Source: Cryobacterium sp. (GTDB lineage Bacteria > Actinomycetota > Actinomycetes > Actinomycetales > Microbacteriaceae). From it: DNA of 43,520 nucleotides. This document shows positions 7,044-15,380 of this stretch, piece by piece. The notes under the pieces are model-generated. The model was not told where the DNA came from. It did not search any database and saw nothing but the letters and a program-made list of their open reading frames with translations. How positions within the stretch are numbered: the first letter of the stretch is position 1; each line of letters starts with the position of its first letter. Location of the stretch: NCBI GenBank assembly GCA_019638935.1, contig JAHBSW010000019.1:1-43520 (forward strand), read 5' to 3'. The position numbers and the translations under genes were made by a program.

Positions 7044-9788
7044 CTATTTCTTCTTCGCGGCGGGCTTGCGCGCGGTGGTCTTGCGCGTCGTCGTGCGCTT
7101 CTTGGCCGGCCCCTTCGCGCGTCGATCGGCGAGCAGCTGGATCGCGCGCTCGAACTCGATGTCCTCGGGGTTCTCGCCGCGGGGAATCGTCGCGTTGGTC
7201 TCGCCATCGGTGACATAAGGCCCGAAACGGCCATCCTTGACTCGCACCGGCTTGCCGCTCACGGGGTCGGCGTCGAACTCCTTGATCGACGTCGCCGTGC
7301 GCTGGCCGCCGTACTTCGGCTGGGCCAGGATCTCGAGGGCGCCGGCGAGGTCGAGGTCGAAGATCTGCTCGGGTGTCTGCAGCGAGCGGGTGTCGGTGCC
7401 CTTCTTGAGATACGGCCCGTAGCGGCCGTTCTGCGCCGTGATATCCACGCCCGATTCGGGGTCCTGGCCGATCACTCGGGGCAGGTTCAGCAGCCTGAGC
7501 GCGGTCTCGAGGTCGACGGTGTTCGGATCCATCGAGGGGAAGAGGGATGCCGTGCGCGGCTTCGGGGCGGCTTTCGCCTTCGCGCTCTTCGTCTTGGGCT
7601 TGGTCTTGGTCTCGGCATCCTCAGCGGCGGCCGGGGCCTCCGGCTCAGATGCAGGCTCGGGCTCGGGCTCGAGCTCGGTCACGTACGGCCCGTAGCGGCC
7701 ATCCTTCGCGACGACGAGCTTGCCGTTCTCGGGGTTCTCGCCGAGCACGCGGTCTCCCACAACGGGAGCGTTGATGAGCTCATGCGCCTTCTCGACCGTG
7801 AGCTCGTCGGGCGCCAGCTCATCGGGAACGTTGACCCGGCGGGGTGCCGCATCCAGATCGCTGGGGTCGATGACCTCGAGGTAGGGGCCGTACTTGCCGA
7901 TGCGCAGCGTGACGGTCTCGTCGAGCGGAATCGAGTTGATGCTGCGCGCATCGATGTCGCCGAGGTTGTCGATGACCTTGCGCAGACCGGGCTGCTTGAC
8001 GTCACCGAAGTAGAAGCCCGTGAGCCAGTCGACGCGATCGGTCTCGCCGCTCGCGATCTGGTCGAGGTCGTTCTCCATGTCGGCGGTGAAGTCGTACTCG
8101 ACGAGCCCCCCGAAGTACTCCTCGAGCAGGCGGATGACCGAGAAGGCGATCCAGTTCGGCACGAGCGCCGTGCCGCGCGGGGTGACATAGCCGCGGTCGA
8201 TGATCGTGGAGATGATCGAGGTGAAGGTCGAGGGGCGGCCGATGCCGAGCTCCTCGAGCTTCTTGATGAGGCTCGCCTCGGTGTACCTCGGCGGCGGGCT
8301 CGTCTCGTGCCCCTTGGCCTCGACCGAGCCGAGCACGATCGACTGGCCCTCGGCGAGCGGCGGCAGCTTCGCCTCGCTCGGCTCGGCGGGCTCGTTGCGC
8401 TCCTCGTCGTGGCTCTCCTCGTAGGCGGCGAGGAATCCGCGGAACGTGATGACGGTTCCGGATGCGACGAACTCGGCGGTCTGCGACTCCCGCCCCCCAG
8501 CACCACCGGTGGTGGTCGCGGCGATCGTCACCGTCGCTGTCGACCCCTTCGCGTCGGCCATCTGCGAGGCCACGGTGCGCTTCCAGATGAGGTCGTAGAG
8601 CTTCCAGTCGTTGCCGTGGAGCGTGCCCTGAAGCTCGCTTGGCGTACGGAAGGTATCGCCCGAGGGACGGATCGCCTCGTGCGCCTCCTGCGCGTTCTTC
8701 GACTTGCCCGCGTAGCTGCGCGGCTTCTCGGGAACACTGTCGGCCCCGTAGAGCGCCGCGGCCTGCGTGCGCGCCGCCTGGGTGGCCTGCGACGACAGCG
8801 AGGGCGAGTCGGTGCGCATATAGGTGATGTAGCCGTTCTCGTAGAGACCCTGCGCGACGCTCATCGTCTGGCGTGCGGAGAAACGCAGCTTGCGCGCGGC
8901 CTCCTGCTGCATCGTCGAGGTGGTGAAGGGTGCGGCGGGGCGACGCGTGTAGGGCTTCGACTCGACCGAGGCGACAGTGAAGCTCGTCGAGTCGTCGCGA
9001 AGTGCGGCCGCGAGAGCTTCCGCCGCGGTCTCGTCGAGCACGACAGAGTCGTTCTTGAGCTCACCCGCGTCATCGAAGTCGCGGCCCGTCGCGACGCGCC
9101 TGCCGTCGATACGCGCAAGGCGTGACTCGAAAACGTCCTTGACCTCGCCCGGCGTCAGCTGCGCGAGCAGATCCCAGTAGCTCGCCGCCGTGAACGCGAG
9201 GCGCTCGCGCTCACGATCCACGACAAGCCGCGTCGCCGCCGACTGCACGCGGCCCGCGGACAGACCCGGCCCCACCTTGCGCCAGAGCACGGGTGAGACC
9301 TCATAGCCGAAGAGCCGGTCGAGGATGCGCCGGGTCTCCTGCGCATCGACCAGGTGCTCGTCGATATTGCGAGTGTTGTCTCGGGCGTGCTCGATGGCAT
9401 CCTTCGTGATCTCGTGGAACACCATTCGCTTGACCGGAATCTTGGGCTTGAGCTCCTGCAGCAGGTGCCACGCGATGGCCTCGCCCTCGCGATCCTCATC
9501 AGTGGCGAGGTAGAGCTCGTCGGCATCCTTGAGCGCGCGCTTGAGCTCGGTCACCGTCTTGCGCTTCTGGTCGCTCACGACGTAGTAGGGCTCGAACCCG
9601 TTCTCGACGTCGACCGAGAACTTGCCCAGCGAGCCCTTCTTGAGCTCGGGGGGAAGGTTCTTCGGCTCGATGAGGTCACGAATGTGACCCACCGAGGCGA
9701 GCACCTCGTAGTCATCCCCCAGATACTGGGCGATGGTCTTCGCCTTGGCAGGCGACTCGACGATGACGAGTTTCTTCGTGCTGGGCAC
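7044..9788 (-). CDS. topA: DNA topoisomerase I (type IA)
   Basis: A 914-residue type IA topoisomerase that relaxes negative supercoils. The N-terminal TOPRIM domain begins KKLVIVESPAKAKTIAQYLG and contains the acidic motif ATDEDREGEAI. The catalytic Tyr is in the motif ENGYITYMRTDSPSLS. The C-terminal third carries four repeats around G[KR][YF]GPY (GKYGPYLE, DGRYGPYVT, NGRYGPYLK, DGRFGPYVT), separated by an Ala/Lys/Pro-rich linker, and ends in a Lys/Arg-rich tail as usual in actinobacteria. An upstream ATG at 9848 would add 20 unconserved residues; GTG at 9788 is preferred because AAGGAG sits 4 bases before it and the family consensus starts there. tmk, holB and the hydrolase follow. Confidence 0.96.
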   Translation of the reverse strand: MPSTKKLVIVESPAKAKTIAQYLGDDYEVLASVGHIRDLIEPKNLPPELKKGSLGKFSVDVENGFEPYYVVSDQKRKTVTELKRALKDADELYLATDEDREGEAIAWHLLQELKPKIPVKRMVFHEITKDAIEHARDNTRNIDEHLVDAQETRRILDRLFGYEVSPVLWRKVGPGLSAGRVQSAATRLVVDRERERLAFTAASYWDLLAQLTPGEVKDVFESRLARIDGRRVATGRDFDDAGELKNDSVVLDETAAEALAAALRDDSTSFTVASVESKPYTRRPAAPFTTSTMQQEAARKLRFSARQTMSVAQGLYENGYITYMRTDSPSLSSQATQAARTQAAALYGADSVPEKPRSYAGKSKNAQEAHEAIRPSGDTFRTPSELQGTLHGNDWKLYDLIWKRTVASQMADAKGSTATVTIAATTTGGAGGRESQTAEFVASGTVITFRGFLAAYEESHDEERNEPAEPSEAKLPPLAEGQSIVLGSVEAKGHETSPPPRYTEASLIKKLEELGIGRPSTFTSIISTIIDRGYVTPRGTALVPNWIAFSVIRLLEEYFGGLVEYDFTADMENDLDQIASGETDRVDWLTGFYFGDVKQPGLRKVIDNLGDIDARSINSIPLDETVTLRIGKYGPYLEVIDPSDLDAAPRRVNVPDELAPDELTVEKAHELINAPVVGDRVLGENPENGKLVVAKDGRYGPYVTELEPEPEPASEPEAPAAAEDAETKTKPKTKSAKAKAAPKPRTASLFPSMDPNTVDLETALRLLNLPRVIGQDPESGVDITAQNGRYGPYLKKGTDTRSLQTPEQIFDLDLAGALEILAQPKYGGQRTATSIKEFDADPVSGKPVRVKDGRFGPYVTDGETNATIPRGENPEDIEFERAIQLLADRRAKGPAKKRTTTRKTTARKPAAKKK

Positions 9789-9792
9789 GGTG

Positions 9793-9798
9793 CTCCTT
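9793..9798 (-). promoter_or_regulatory. Ribosome-binding site deciding the topA start
   Basis: AAGGAG on the minus strand, 4 bases upstream of the GTG at 9788. The alternative ATG at 9848 has no comparable site, and the 20 residues it would add do not match the family. Confidence 0.7.
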
Positions 9799-9896
9799 GA
9801 CTTTCGGGCAAATGCAGTGGTCGAACAGGTGACACCATACAGCGACATTCCTCGGCGTCAATCATTGAGTGCACACATTGGCCGTCGTGGCGATCG

Positions 9897-10292
9897 TCAT
9901 CGTGCGCCTGGCGGGCCGGCCGTGGCGGTTGCCGTGATCGCCGCGATCCCGGAGCTGCTCCCCACGCGAACGGTGACGATGACACCGTCGACGATGCACC
10001 GGTCGAGCACCGCCTGATTGGCAGCGGCGAGCTGCGCGGCAACGACGCAGGGAACCCCCGGCTCCCTGCCCACCGCCACATCGGCCGCGGCGAGCGCGGC
10101 GGCATCGGCAGCGCCGGCGATCCGCTGCCGCTCGATGAGCGCACCATAGAGAGGTACGCACGCGAGAGTGAGCGCGAGCGTTGCCGCAAGCAGTGCGACG
10201 GCCAGCACGGATGCGGCCCCACGGTCTGCTGCGCGCGGTGACCGTCCACTCCGGGGCCGCCCGCCGGCGTCCACGAGGCGCACCCTCCTCAT
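9897..10292 (-). CDS. Rv3654c-like / TadE-like pilus-locus protein
   Basis: A 131-residue protein: a basic N-terminus, then one hydrophobic helix (ASVLAVALLAATLALTLACV, about residues 27-46), then an Ala-rich extracytoplasmic region with GAADAAALAAADVAVG. This matches the TadE-like family found beside tad genes and a helicase in actinobacteria. The ATG start overlaps the upstream TadE-like stop codon (ATGA), indicating coupled translation; a GTG three codons later is an alternative. The likely role is a minor pilin or assembly component of the Tad/Flp apparatus. It is the last gene of the cluster; topA starts 108 bases further on. Confidence 0.8.
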   Translation of the reverse strand: MRRVRLVDAGGRPRSGRSPRAADRGAASVLAVALLAATLALTLACVPLYGALIERQRIAGAADAAALAAADVAVGREPGVPCVVAAQLAAANQAVLDRCIVDGVIVTVRVGSSSGIAAITATATAGPPGAR

Positions 10293-10669
10293 CCGCTGGA
10301 CATCGCGGCGCAGCTGCGGGCGCTGAGCGCAATGCTCCCGAGCAGACCGCCCACGATCGGCGAAGAGACGCCTACCGTCACGCACAGGAGTTGTCCCTCG
10401 CGCCTCGACGTTGCCGCGGCACCAGCGACGAGCGAGGAGACCGCGATCGCGTCGCCTCGAGAACCCGCCCGCGCGACCACGGCAGCGGCATCCTGAACTC
10501 GCACCTGGAGCGTTGCGAGCTGCACCCCGGAGAGGCAGCACGCGAGCACGAGCAGAACCGCGGGAACAACCGCGACGAACTCGGCGGTCACCGACCCTCG
10601 CTCCGCTGCTGCGTCACGGGCGAGTGCCCGCCGACCCGCCGTGGGGTCAGCCCGCGAAGGTGAGCGCAC
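10289..10669 (-). CDS. TadE-like minor pilin protein
   Basis: A 126-residue protein with the TadE signature at its N-terminus: ERGSVTAEFVAVVPAVLLVL, where the acidic Glu after a small residue precedes the hydrophobic helix as in prepilin-like proteins. The C-terminal half is small and Ala/Val-rich. The GTG start at 10669 lies inside the end of the DUF4244 gene (23-base overlap); a later GTG within GSVTAEF would remove the basic leader, so the earlier start is preferred. The stop overlaps the next start by 4 bases. Like its neighbours it probably contributes to a Tad pilus, exported and processed at the membrane. Confidence 0.8.
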   Translation of the reverse strand: MRSPSRADPTAGRRALARDAAAERGSVTAEFVAVVPAVLLVLACCLSGVQLATLQVRVQDAAAVVARAGSRGDAIAVSSLVAGAAATSRREGQLLCVTVGVSSPIVGGLLGSIALSARSCAAMSSG

Positions 10670-10838
10670 GTTCGACGAGGTCGGTGAGCATCCCGCGCAC
10701 CTGATCGCTGCGCATGATGACGACGAGCAGTCCGGCAAACCCGACCGCGGCCATCGTCGCGATGACGTACTCGGCAGTGGCGGCGCCATCGTCCTTTCGC
10801 AGTCGCCGAAGCATGGTGGACATGGATTTGGTGAGCAT
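10647..10838 (-). CDS. DUF4244 protein, probable Flp-type pilin
   Basis: A 63-residue protein. After a basic N-terminus (MLTKSMSTMLRRLRKDD) comes GAATAEYVIATMAAVGFAGL, a type IV/Flp-like pilin motif with the conserved Glu before a hydrophobic helix. This is the DUF4244 pattern of actinobacterial tad loci, and it is the best candidate here for the main pilin subunit. The start at 10838 is supported by GAGGAGA 5 bases upstream; the open frame continues to 10925 without family similarity. About 105 bases separate it from the TadC-like gene, leaving room for its own promoter. Confidence 0.85.
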   Translation of the reverse strand: MLTKSMSTMLRRLRKDDGAATAEYVIATMAAVGFAGLLVVIMRSDQVRGMLTDLVERALTFAG

Positions 10839-10944
10839 GCTGTCTCCTCGAGTGTTCGCGGTACACGCTCGTCGTGCACCGTGCCCAGTGTCGATCGTGC
10901 GCCACGGCTCAGCCCTCGCGGGCACCGTCTCCGGTGCAAAGCCG

Positions 10945-11919
10945 TCACAGCTGTGTCACTGTGGACGAGATGACGGCGATCATGAGCGGCGCCACCCCGA
11001 CGAGCATGAAGGCGGGCAGGATGCACACCCCCAGCGGAACCATGAGGGTCACCGCGAGCTTCGCGGCCCCCTGTTTCGCCGCTGACCTTGCGACGCGCCG
11101 CGCCTCCTCCGCCTCGGCGCGCAGGAGTTCTGCCGCAGGAACACCGGCACGGCGAGACAGTGCGATCACCTCGTCGACGGCGTCGGCCCCGCGGGGCGAG
11201 ACGGCACAGTGCTCGAGCGCCGCATCGACGCTCGCGAGCGCGCGGTCGAGTGCGGCACCACCCGATACGGCGATGGCGACGAGATCGAGCCGCAGCCCGG
11301 GTGCATCATCGTCGGGAGTCGCCGAAAGCAGCAGTCGACGGTTCCAGCGGCGAGCGACGAAGAGCAGGGCGACGCCCACCACAGAGCACAGGGCACCGGG
11401 GACGGTTCCGAAGATCACACCGAGGGTGTCGAAGCCCAGCGCCACCCCGAACAGCAGCCCGATCAGCGGCAAGAGCATCACGATGCGCGTCGTCGCCGCG
11501 GGACCGGCGAGTGCCACTCTCAGGTCCCGTCGCGACTCGGCAAGCTCCCGCAGCGAGCCCGCGAACGACCTCAGAGCAGGAGCGAGCGGGGCGCCTGCCG
11601 CCGTCGCCACCTGCCACGCGGCCGCGACAGCGCGCCACGGAGCACCGTTCTCGCGACCACGGGCGGGCACGGTGTCGTCGACCGCGGAACCCGTCGCAGC
11701 GAGGATCGCCTCGGTCACGCTGACGCCCGACTGCACTTCGTGAGCGACGGAGTGCGCCACCACGTCCCCTCCTGACTCCATATAACCCCACGCGCCGTGC
11801 GGAGCAACGCCCGCCGCAAGCAAGACGGCGAGTCGATGCACGACGGTGGCGACTCGCTCGATGGCCTCGGCATCCGTCGCCTCTGCCACCCGGCTCGGCG
11901 TCGGATCGCCGCGCGTCAC
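10945..11919 (-). CDS. Type II secretion system F family protein (TadB/TadC-like)
   Basis: A 324-residue inner-membrane platform protein of a Tad-type secretion/pilus system. The N-terminal cytoplasmic T2SSF-type helical region contains LAVLLAAGVAPHGAW; the central pair of membrane segments is around VMLLPLIGLLFGVALGF and ALCSVVGVALLFVA; a second helical region holds SGGAALDRALASVDAAL; and a C-terminal membrane pair ends LVGVAPLMIAVISS. Two F-like halves in one chain suggest it does the job of separate TadB and TadC proteins; only one F gene is present here. The GTG start is 10 bases after the TadA stop. Confidence 0.86.
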   Translation of the reverse strand: MTRGDPTPSRVAEATDAEAIERVATVVHRLAVLLAAGVAPHGAWGYMESGGDVVAHSVAHEVQSGVSVTEAILAATGSAVDDTVPARGRENGAPWRAVAAAWQVATAAGAPLAPALRSFAGSLRELAESRRDLRVALAGPAATTRIVMLLPLIGLLFGVALGFDTLGVIFGTVPGALCSVVGVALLFVARRWNRRLLLSATPDDDAPGLRLDLVAIAVSGGAALDRALASVDAALEHCAVSPRGADAVDEVIALSRRAGVPAAELLRAEAEEARRVARSAAKQGAAKLAVTLMVPLGVCILPAFMLVGVAPLMIAVISSTVTQL

Positions 11920-11929
11920 GGTCCCGCCA

Positions 11930-12925
11930 TCAGACGAGCACCACCAGCCGATCCCGGTCGTCGAGCTCGAGCCGTCCGTGACCGGCGATCACCCTTCGCG
12001 TCCCGCGACGCTGGAGATGCAGCACCGCATCGAACGCGCTGACAGCCTGACGCGCGATCGCCCACGGATTGAGTCCCGCGAGCGCACCGAGCGCTTCGAG
12101 TCGTGCAGGCACGTCGCCGAGCGAGTTCGCGTGCAGGGTGCCCGCACCGCCGTCGTGTCCGGTGTTGAGCGCGGCAAGAAGCTCGCGAACCTCTGGCCCG
12201 CGACACTCGCCGAGCACGAGTCGATCGGGTCGCATGCGCAGCGCCTCACGAACGAGGCGCTCGAGACCGACACCACCGACTCCCTCCAGATTGTCCTGCC
12301 GCGCCTCAAGCGAGACGAAATGGGGATGCTCGACACACAGTTCCGCGACATCCTCGATGGCGACGATGCGGTCGCTACGGTCGGCCGCCGCGAGCATCGC
12401 ACCGAGCAGAGTCGTCTTGCCGCTGCCGCTCGCTCCTGTGATCAGCACGTTCCGTCGCCGCGCGACGAGATCGGCCACCGTCGACAGCGACACGACATCG
12501 AAGAGGCCAGCAGCGTCGAGCGACTCGAGCGAGTAGCGCTCGACGCGCGGCAACCGGATCGACAGAAGCGTGCCGCCGGTCGAGATGGGCGGCAGCACGA
12601 CGTGCACACGGATGCCGTCGCGAAGCCTCACATCGACCGCCGGTGTCGCTTCATCGATGTGCCGACCTCCGCGCGCGATCAGCTTCACGGCGAGCGCGCG
12701 AAACTCGGTCTCGCTCAGCGGAAGCGCCGCAGCGGGCACGAGCCCCTCACCGCGATCGACCCACACGGCGTTCGGGCCGTTGACGAAGACGTCCGTCACG
12801 GCGGGATCGGCCACAAGGCTGGCGAGCTCTCCGAACTCGGGCGCGTGACGAGGTGCCGGGGCACTCGGACTCGCTGCCGCCAGCCGATGCGCGACGAAAC
12901 GCTCCCCTGCACCGACCACATTCAT
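11930..12925 (-). CDS. TadA-family secretion/pilus assembly ATPase
   Basis: A 331-residue type II/IV secretion NTPase powering pilus assembly. Visible features are the N-terminal domain with DVFVNGPNAVWVDRG, Walker A GASGSGKT (164-171), the Asp box/Walker B region LVLGECRGPEVREL, and the His box TGHDGGAGTLHAN. It is shorter than E. coli-type VirB11/PilT relatives but normal for the actinobacterial conjugal-transfer-like TadA. It heads the five-gene cluster. No CpaE/Ssd-type ATPase gene, which often precedes tadA in actinobacteria, lies between it and acs. Confidence 0.92.
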   Translation of the reverse strand: MNVVGAGERFVAHRLAAASPSAPAPRHAPEFGELASLVADPAVTDVFVNGPNAVWVDRGEGLVPAAALPLSETEFRALAVKLIARGGRHIDEATPAVDVRLRDGIRVHVVLPPISTGGTLLSIRLPRVERYSLESLDAAGLFDVVSLSTVADLVARRRNVLITGASGSGKTTLLGAMLAAADRSDRIVAIEDVAELCVEHPHFVSLEARQDNLEGVGGVGLERLVREALRMRPDRLVLGECRGPEVRELLAALNTGHDGGAGTLHANSLGDVPARLEALGALAGLNPWAIARQAVSAFDAVLHLQRRGTRRVIAGHGRLELDDRDRLVVLV

Positions 12926-13078
12926 GACGCGAGGTTACGATCCCTCGCGGTCCGGCCGCGGCATCCGATTCGCCCCTTGAGCACGGTGCTCTCGCGTGAC
13001 ACGCTGTGGAGGAGCAGAACACCATAAGCGCGTGCGTGTCCGCGACACCGCGCATTCGCGTGAATTCTTAACGAGAGG

Positions 13079-13109
13079 GGCGGCGCCGTTGGGGGAAACG
13101 AGCGCCGCC
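13079..13109. promoter_or_regulatory. Strong unassigned hairpin upstream of acs
   Basis: GGCGGCGC at 13079-13086 pairs with GCGCCGCC at 13102-13109, and CGTT (13087-13090) continues the stem with AACG (13097-13100) past one bulged A. That gives a 12-bp stem around a six-base G-rich loop. There is no T tract on either side, so it is not a classical terminator. It could be an RNA leader element or protein site; I do not recognise a known family. Confidence 0.45.
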
Positions 13110-13189
13110 ACAGCACCAGGGGATTGGGGGAATCGGCACCCGGCGCATGAGTCAAGACCGTAGGCTCGACTCAGTCAGTGTACCGGTTT

Positions 13190-13202
13190 TTGACACAGTG
13201 TC
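13190..13202 (+). promoter_or_regulatory. Possible acs promoter element with overlapping palindrome
   Basis: TTGACA (13190-13195) matches a -35 hexamer, but the -10 position 17 bases on (TCCTGC) is poor. GACAC-A-GTGTC (13192-13202) is an 11-base perfect palindrome overlapping it, as a repressor site might. A palindrome this short can occur by chance in 356 bases. Confidence 0.25.
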
Positions 13203-13281
13203 GATGGGGAATTCCTGCGAGAGTAATGTCAATAGCTACGCCCCCTGAGGGCGGTGACGGCAACGACGCACGGAGTGATAG

Positions 13282-15249
13282 ATGAGCGACATCGATAGCC
13301 TGCTTCATGAGGACCGACGTTTTGCGCCGGACCCCGATTTTGCCGCCCAGGCGGTGGCGGGGTCCGAGCTGTACGACCGGGCCAAGGCCGATCGGCTCGG
13401 ATTCTGGGCCGATCAGGCGCGGGAACTCCTCCACTGGAGCACACCCTTCACACAGACCCTCGACTGGAACAACGCGCCCTTTGCCCGCTGGTTCGCGGAC
13501 GGCCGGCTCAACGTCTCCTACAACTGCCTCGACCGTCACGTCGAAGCGGGCCAAGGAGATCGTGTCGCGATCCACTGGGAGGGTGAACCGGGCGACTCGC
13601 GCTCCCTCACCTACGCCGAGCTCACCGCCGAGGTGAAGAGGGCCGCCAACGCCCTCACGTCACTCGGGGTTCGCCACGGAGATCGTGTCGCGATCTACCT
13701 GCCGATGATCCCCGAAGCCGTCGTGGCAATGCTCGCGGTCGCGCGCCTCGGCGCAGTCCACTCCGTCGTGTTCGGCGGCTTCAGCGCCGAATCCCTGCGA
13801 TCGCGCATCGACGACGCCAACGCCAAAGTCGTCATCACGGCCGACGGTGGCTGGCGCAAGGGCAAGGTGTTTCCCCTCAAGCCCGCCGTCGACGCCGCCC
13901 TTGCCGACGGAAAGACGAGCGTCGAGAGCGTGCTCGTCGTGAAACGCGGCGAGAACGTCGTCGACTGGACCGACGGCCGCGACCGCTGGTGGCACGACGA
14001 ACTCGCGGCCGCAGCCGCCGAGCACGAGGCGCAGCCGTTCGAAGCCGAGAACCCGCTCTTCATCCTGTACACCTCGGGCACGACGGGAAAGCCCAAGGGC
14101 ATCCTGCACACATCCGGCGGTTACCTCACCCAGGCGGCCTTCACTCACAAGGCGGTCTTCGACCTCAAGCCCGAGACGGATGTCTTCTGGTGCACCGCCG
14201 ACGTCGGCTGGGTCACCGGGCACAGCTACGTCGTCTATGGGCCGCTGGCCAATGGTGCTACCCAGGTGATGTACGAGGGAACACCCGACACGCCGCATCC
14301 GGGTCGCTGGTGGGAACTCATCGAGAAGTACAAGGTCTCGATCCTCTACACGGCGCCGACCGCGATTCGCACGTTCATGAAGCTGGGTCGCGAGCATCCG
14401 CAGAAGTTCGACCTGTCGTCGCTGCGCGTGCTCGGGTCGGTGGGTGAGCCCATCAACCCCGAGGCGTGGATCTGGTACCGGGACATCATCGGCGGAGGAA
14501 AGACCCCCGTCGTCGACACGTGGTGGCAGACCGAGACGGGCGCGATCATGGTCTCGGCCCTTCCCGGTGTCACGACGACGAAGCCCGGGTCGGCCCAGGT
14601 TCCCCTGCCGGGGATCAGCGTCGACGTGCTCGACGAGAACGCGAAGCCCGTCGGCCTCGGCAGCGGCGGCCTGCTCGTCGTCACCGAGCCGTGGCCGGCG
14701 ATGCTGCGCGGCATCTGGGGTGACCCCGAGCGCTTCATCGAGACCTACTGGGAGAAGTTCGACTTCGAGGGCAGCCCCAACCGCCGCATGTACCTCGCCG
14801 GTGACGGCGCGCGGCTCGACGAAGACGGAGACGTGTGGGTGCTCGGCCGAGTCGACGACGTCATGAACGTCTCCGGTCACAGGCTGTCGACCATGGAGAT
14901 CGAGTCGGCCCTCGTCTCGCACCCCATCGTCGCCGAGGCAGCGGTGGTGGGCGCAAGCGACGAGAACACGGGGCAGGCCGTCGTCGCGTTCGTCATCCTT
15001 CGTGCGAAGCAGGCCGAGGCCCAGACCTCCGAAGAGGCGAGCGCGATCCTGCGCGCGTGGGTTGCGGAGCAGATCGGCGCGATCGCGCGACCGCGTCAGA
15101 TCTTGATCGTCTCCGAGCTGCCGAAGACGCGATCGGGCAAGATCATGCGGCGACTGCTGCGCGACGTCGCCGAGGGACGCGAGATCGGAGACACGACGAC
15201 ACTCGCCGACACGTCGGTGATGAGCGTTATCACGGATACGCTGAAGTAA
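13282..15249 (+). CDS. acs: Acetyl-CoA synthetase (AMP-forming)
   Basis: A 655-residue ANL-superfamily enzyme making acetyl-CoA from acetate, ATP and CoA. The N-terminal ACS domain contains FADGRLNVSYNCLDRHVE. The AMP-binding core has the P-loop-like motif ILYTSGTTGKPKG, then WCTADVGWVTGHSYVVYGPL and DTWWQTETGAIM. The C-terminal domain ends PKTRSGKIMRRLLRDV, where Lys620 is the conserved residue that is acetylated in regulated homologues. It is full length. The start has GGAGTG about 5 bases upstream. It complements the reversible Pta-AckA route encoded at 31.8-35.1 kb. An inverted-repeat element follows the stop codon. Confidence 0.97.
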   Translation: MSDIDSLLHEDRRFAPDPDFAAQAVAGSELYDRAKADRLGFWADQARELLHWSTPFTQTLDWNNAPFARWFADGRLNVSYNCLDRHVEAGQGDRVAIHWEGEPGDSRSLTYAELTAEVKRAANALTSLGVRHGDRVAIYLPMIPEAVVAMLAVARLGAVHSVVFGGFSAESLRSRIDDANAKVVITADGGWRKGKVFPLKPAVDAALADGKTSVESVLVVKRGENVVDWTDGRDRWWHDELAAAAAEHEAQPFEAENPLFILYTSGTTGKPKGILHTSGGYLTQAAFTHKAVFDLKPETDVFWCTADVGWVTGHSYVVYGPLANGATQVMYEGTPDTPHPGRWWELIEKYKVSILYTAPTAIRTFMKLGREHPQKFDLSSLRVLGSVGEPINPEAWIWYRDIIGGGKTPVVDTWWQTETGAIMVSALPGVTTTKPGSAQVPLPGISVDVLDENAKPVGLGSGGLLVVTEPWPAMLRGIWGDPERFIETYWEKFDFEGSPNRRMYLAGDGARLDEDGDVWVLGRVDDVMNVSGHRLSTMEIESALVSHPIVAEAAVVGASDENTGQAVVAFVILRAKQAEAQTSEEASAILRAWVAEQIGAIARPRQILIVSELPKTRSGKIMRRLLRDVAEGREIGDTTTLADTSVMSVITDTLK

Positions 15250-15255
15250 CGCGCT

Positions 15256-15341
15256 GGTCGAGTAACGCGGAGCACGTATCGAGACCTTCACCGCGTTTGT
15301 GGGCTGGGTCTCGATACGCCGCCTACGGCGGCTACTCGACC
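15256..15341. repeat. REP-like inverted repeat between acs and ridA
   Basis: Two half-elements face each other. The left one (15256-15286) starts GGTCGAGTA and ends GTATCGAGACC. The right one (15307-15341) starts GGTCTCGATAC and ends TACTCGACC, with an internal hairpin GCCGCC-TAC-GGCGGC. The inner arms match over 11 bases and the outer arms over 9. Lying between converging genes, it may also terminate transcription from both sides. The general pattern (TCTCGA arms around a variable stem) recurs near ackA. Confidence 0.8.
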
Positions 15342-15380
15342 TGCGGCGCGCGGATGGCGACCACTAGGCACGCGGTGTGA

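Larger units (their letters stand above)
12926..13281. other. Divergent intergenic region between tadA and acs
   Basis: 356 bases without a convincing gene, serving as the 5' region of both the leftward tad cluster and the rightward acs gene. It contains a strong GC-rich hairpin (13079-13109), two copies of TTGGGGGAA (about 13089 and 13124), and a TTGACA hexamer overlapping a short palindrome (13190-13202). A 33-codon rightward frame at 13147-13248 has no ribosome-binding site and is not called. Confidence 0.6.

Noticed and set aside
6783-9125. 780-codon rightward open frame
   Set aside because: It is antisense to topA; the product is a low-complexity Arg/Ala/Leu/Val-rich chain with no motif, as expected opposite a high-GC gene.
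13147-13248. 33-codon frame upstream of acs as a leader peptide
   Set aside because: No ribosome-binding site and no regulatory codon run.
13660-15291. 543-codon leftward open frame
   Set aside because: Antisense to acs, whose motifs are complete; the composition is that of a shadow frame.
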